This document shows, one piece after another, positions 61,395-64,000 of a stretch of 64,000 nt of DNA (position 1 is its first letter; each line of letters opens with the position of its first letter). The stretch comes from Ramazzottius varieornatus. Lineage: Eukaryota; Tardigrada; Eutardigrada; Parachela; Ramazzottiidae. The notes under the pieces were generated by a model. That model saw nothing but the letters and a program-made list of their open reading frames with translations, ran no database searches and was not told the origin of the DNA. The translations under genes were made by a program, and so were the position numbers. The stretch spans positions 1,485,657-1,549,656 of the forward strand of contig BDGG01000006.1 in NCBI GenBank assembly GCA_001949185.1, written 5' to 3'.

Positions 61395-61784
61395 AAGTAC
61401 GAGAAACCGTACTTGAAACCGTAGAAAAACTTTGCACTATATCCTGCTCGTAGTTCTCGAGTTCCGGTGTTCGAAGTCAGGCAAAGTTGAAAACTGGCTA
61501 ACAAAAAGCACGGAGGGTACTGTTTTTCGCGAACCAGTACATAGTATCATTGCGAAAAAGCTTTAAAGAAATTTGCTGAACGAAGATTTTAATTACTCTA
61601 ATGAAAGCCAGCTAGAAGATTTCGCTTTTTGGTCTTTGATCGCTGAAATCTGGGTTGAGCGGATGAGGAAAGGAAGACGCATGTAATGGAAAGCCTGGGC
61701 ACAGCGTGAAAATAGCGCACTGCGGCTGAGCGATGGCTTTAAGTGGCTAATTATTTTCCACATCGCTCATCACGTCCGTCCCAT

Positions 61785-62033
61785 TTAACCGGCCCTAAGC
61801 TGTGCTAGAGTTCCGTTGGCGCTCGGATGCCACTCCAGATATCTGGCAGAGTCATCCCGTGTCTCACAATCTTTAATCAGTTGAGCGTTGAGGACTTGTT
61901 GGGCCAAGTGAAGAGCGGCAGGCTCAGAGCTGCAATCGTCGTTGNNNNNNNNNNNNNNNNNNNNNNNNNNNNNNNNNNNNNNNNNNNNNNNNNNAACGAC
62001 GGAATCCCCCAACACAAATCCTTGGAGATACAT
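61785..62033 (-). CDS. Possible coding exon interrupted by the assembly gap
   Basis: On the minus strand a frame starts at ATG (62033), enters the 50-base gap and continues on the other side as a protein-like stretch (ALHLAQQVLNAQLIKDCE, YLEWHPSANGT) to a stop at 61785. The family is not recognised. Because the gap length is arbitrary, the join across it is unreliable; the part left of the gap is the better candidate. Confidence 0.25.
   Translation of the reverse strand: MYLQGFVLGDSVVXXXXXXXXXXXXXXXXXNDDCSSEPAALHLAQQVLNAQLIKDCETRDDSARYLEWHPSANGTLAQLRAG
61945..61994. other. Assembly gap (50 N)
   Basis: Exactly 50 N, flanked by CGTCGTTG on the left and AACGACGG on the right, a short inverted repeat. 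Confidence 0.95.
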
Positions 62034-62192
62034 TCCCTTCCCTTCCGGGCTAATGCGCGATTAGGTTCTTGGATCCCCCTAGCCACTACAGTCTACATTT
62101 CCAAGTGGCGGCTCTTTTGCTGCGAGCTGCATCTTTTCCCGGCGCTTCCTGTTCCTCGTTCGGACAGACGCACTGCCATGCTCGGTTTGGAG

Positions 62193-62305
62193 CCTCGGCA
62201 GACAAACTCGTCAAGATCGTTTTTCCCACGTGGCGCACGGCTTCAGCCAGAAATACCGAAAGTGTGCGCCACTCGGCAGTACGTTCTTGTAGTTGTTTGT
62301 TTTCC
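62193..62305. repeat. Palindromic repeat near the right end
   Basis: It reads CGGCAGACAAACTCGTCAAGA, CCACGTGGCGCACGGCTTC, a spacer, GAAAGTGTGCGCCACTCGG and GTTCTTGTAGTTG. Confidence 0.85.
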
Positions 62306-64000
62306 TCTTGTTCCGTTTATCTCCGTCCAGACCTCAATGCTGACGCAATCACTCGACCAGGTCTGAAATCGCATGCCCTTTGAGACCTTGTCAGGCCCGC
62401 CCAAAAGGGTTTCTGTTCTGTAAAATCCACGGATCTTCATAGTTTTCTTGGCTGGTTTTTTTGGGTGGGTACTCTATGTAGCAGTGAGTCAATCAGGTGT
62501 TCGTTTGGCCAATCGACGCTTCAATTACCTCTTGGCCATTCAACGCACGTCATTTCCTATCAAAAGTTCTATAGACGCAGGATAAATTCAAATATGAAGT
62601 CCTGGCGAAGTTTGTTTACCCCGCCGATCGCGGTCTTTGTTGGGCGCACGAAGTAACTATTGAATGTAGAGGATGTGGACACAAAGGCTCTTCGATCGAC
62701 AGCGGAGGCCTGAAAGCTATCTGCACGACGTCCCAAGTTATCGCGACTATTATACGCCGCCACGCACCAGGAGCAGCCCGATATTGCTTGCACCCTTCCG
62801 CGCCCATTATTCCACATCCACACTTTTTAATCTGGCCGAAGAGCCTTTCGGACGCTTTTCACTGAGCCAATCCCAAACTCGCACCAGAATGTAATTTACC
62901 ATTGTGTACAGTGAAGAACCAGGGCATGAAGAAGCTCTATACTTTGGCCAACCGTTTCATTGCAGAATTCAATCTCTGGGTTTTTTCCATGTGAAAAATA
63001 CCGTTCCTATTGTCGTTCGAAGACCGGGTCTCAACCGCAGAAAAATGGCAAAGCTGAAAACGGCGAATTTTCGTGCTTCGCAGTGGCGTCGTTGAATTTT
63101 GTCTTGCTTGTCAATGAGAAACTGGTTTATCCTATGATCTCGCATTGTTCTTGGTTTATGCTTCTTTTCCCGATGATTCTGAAGGTGGAAGAAAGTTCTG
63201 ATGAATGGGATGAAGATCTTATTTGCTTTAGCAATCAGGGGAGGAAATACTTTGTCGCCGGGAGAAATCAAGCTTGTCCAGTTCTGTCAAATTCAATTAC
63301 CGGAGTTGAGCCATCCATCGCCTGCAGAGGGCAAGTGAATACGGTATAAGAGGAAGAAAAGGAGCCTGTACGATGCTCGCCGACTCGTATACCATCAACG
63401 TCTGAAGAGGGAAGAAACAGGAAACAAGTCTTCGCCCATCGATATATCGATATCTGGGGAATGCAAAAGGCGCGTACTCCGCGTTCTGGATGAGGAAGAA
63501 AGCCCCGCCCTGGCTTCCCGTCTCATAAATACTTGAATGGGAATTTAGTTGACTATGTCAAGTTGGGATAGTGCTTTTGCCCGTCATTCGAGGGAACGAG
63601 ATTGATGGAGTAGTATGTGGTAAAGTTTGTTCGTAATGGAGCGCGGAATATGATATGGTTGTGCATTAGAGGTTGTAGCCCAGATATATCCAGAAGAATG
63701 GAATTTTGGTGGGGATGCCGTTAAACGATTACTGGTTGCAGAGTGTGTTTGTCCATGTTCTGCTTGAGCAGTGATGCAGCTTCTGGCCAATGCATGTCAT
63801 AACTGAACCTCCTTGTCCCAACCGCGTCACGCCACTGTAATTACTATCCCTTAATCAGGCGTAACGTCCTTATTGTGGTCAAGTGTTCCCTCTCGCCTAA
63901 TCATCCCCGGATAACAGCCTCATCATCCTTCTAGATACTCAATCCGCAGCTGCATTACTTGAAAAGGTGAACTACCGTAAACTCTCTGCTCTTCCTCGTT
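62306..64000. other. Gene-poor right end
   Basis: No supported gene. Plus-strand frames at 62673–62894 and 62960–63349 have no splice context or family resemblance. A TCGATATATCGATATC palindrome at about 63440 is isolated. Confidence 0.45.

Noticed and set aside
62673-62894. 73-codon plus-strand frame starting MWTQRLFDRQ
   Set aside because: No homology recognised, no splice sites, and an Arg/Ser-rich composition common in non-coding frames.

Overview
This window is nuclear DNA from an animal. Every recognisable gene is broken into many short exons by GT–AG introns, most of them about 55–600 bp, and the predicted proteins are metazoan orthologues. An animal-type soluble guanylate cyclase alpha/beta pair, a five-CUB/LDLa receptor of the LEV-10 kind and a rabaptin carrying a C-terminal FYVE domain suggest an invertebrate, probably an ecdysozoan. 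A tardigrade would fit the compact genes, but the sequence does not prove it. Two 50-base N runs (37662–37711 and 61945–61994) look like fixed-size scaffold gaps. The exon chains below were built by hand from splice consensus, reading phase and remembered family sequence. No search was run.

Layout, left to right. ZFPL1 (-), cut at the window edge, 137–1577. LARP1-type La-motif protein (-), 2548–4620. MAU2/SCC4 cohesin loader (+), 5357–8473. A gene-poor gap, 8.5–12.4 kb. A LEV-10-like CUB/LDLa membrane receptor (+), 12450–16157. A gap with two possible small exons, 16.2–19.2 kb. A SEPT6-group septin with a long N-terminal extension (-), 19250–24419. Soluble guanylate cyclase alpha (+), 26117–30080, then soluble guanylate cyclase beta (+), 34092–36471, its first exon not found. 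An unrecognised small gene (-), 36441–36853, overlaps the 3' end of the beta gene. A repeat-rich stretch of about 17 kb follows, 37–54 kb. Then rabaptin-5 with FYVE (-), 54224–58632, SNAPC3/SNAP50 (+), 59071–61338, and a gene-poor end.

Three gene pairs are divergent and could share promoters: LARP1/MAU2 (736 bp between start codons), septin/guanylate cyclase alpha (1.7 kb) and rabaptin/SNAPC3 (438 bp). The two cyclase genes encode the halves of one heterodimeric nitric oxide receptor and lie head to tail, as in vertebrates. The other genes serve unrelated housekeeping or neuronal roles.

The most striking non-genic feature is a short palindromic repeat of about 115–130 bp. Its arms carry AAGTGGCGCACG facing CGTGCGCCACTTGG, with CAAACTCGACAAGATCG further out and GAGCTCCCA at the ends. 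I see it at 13 loci, nine of them inside introns of five genes, and several loci are compound arrays. The 37–54 kb stretch also holds a fold-back element, a 1.08 kb element with TA duplications, a 620 bp hAT-like element with an 8-bp duplication, a nested element and several hairpin elements.
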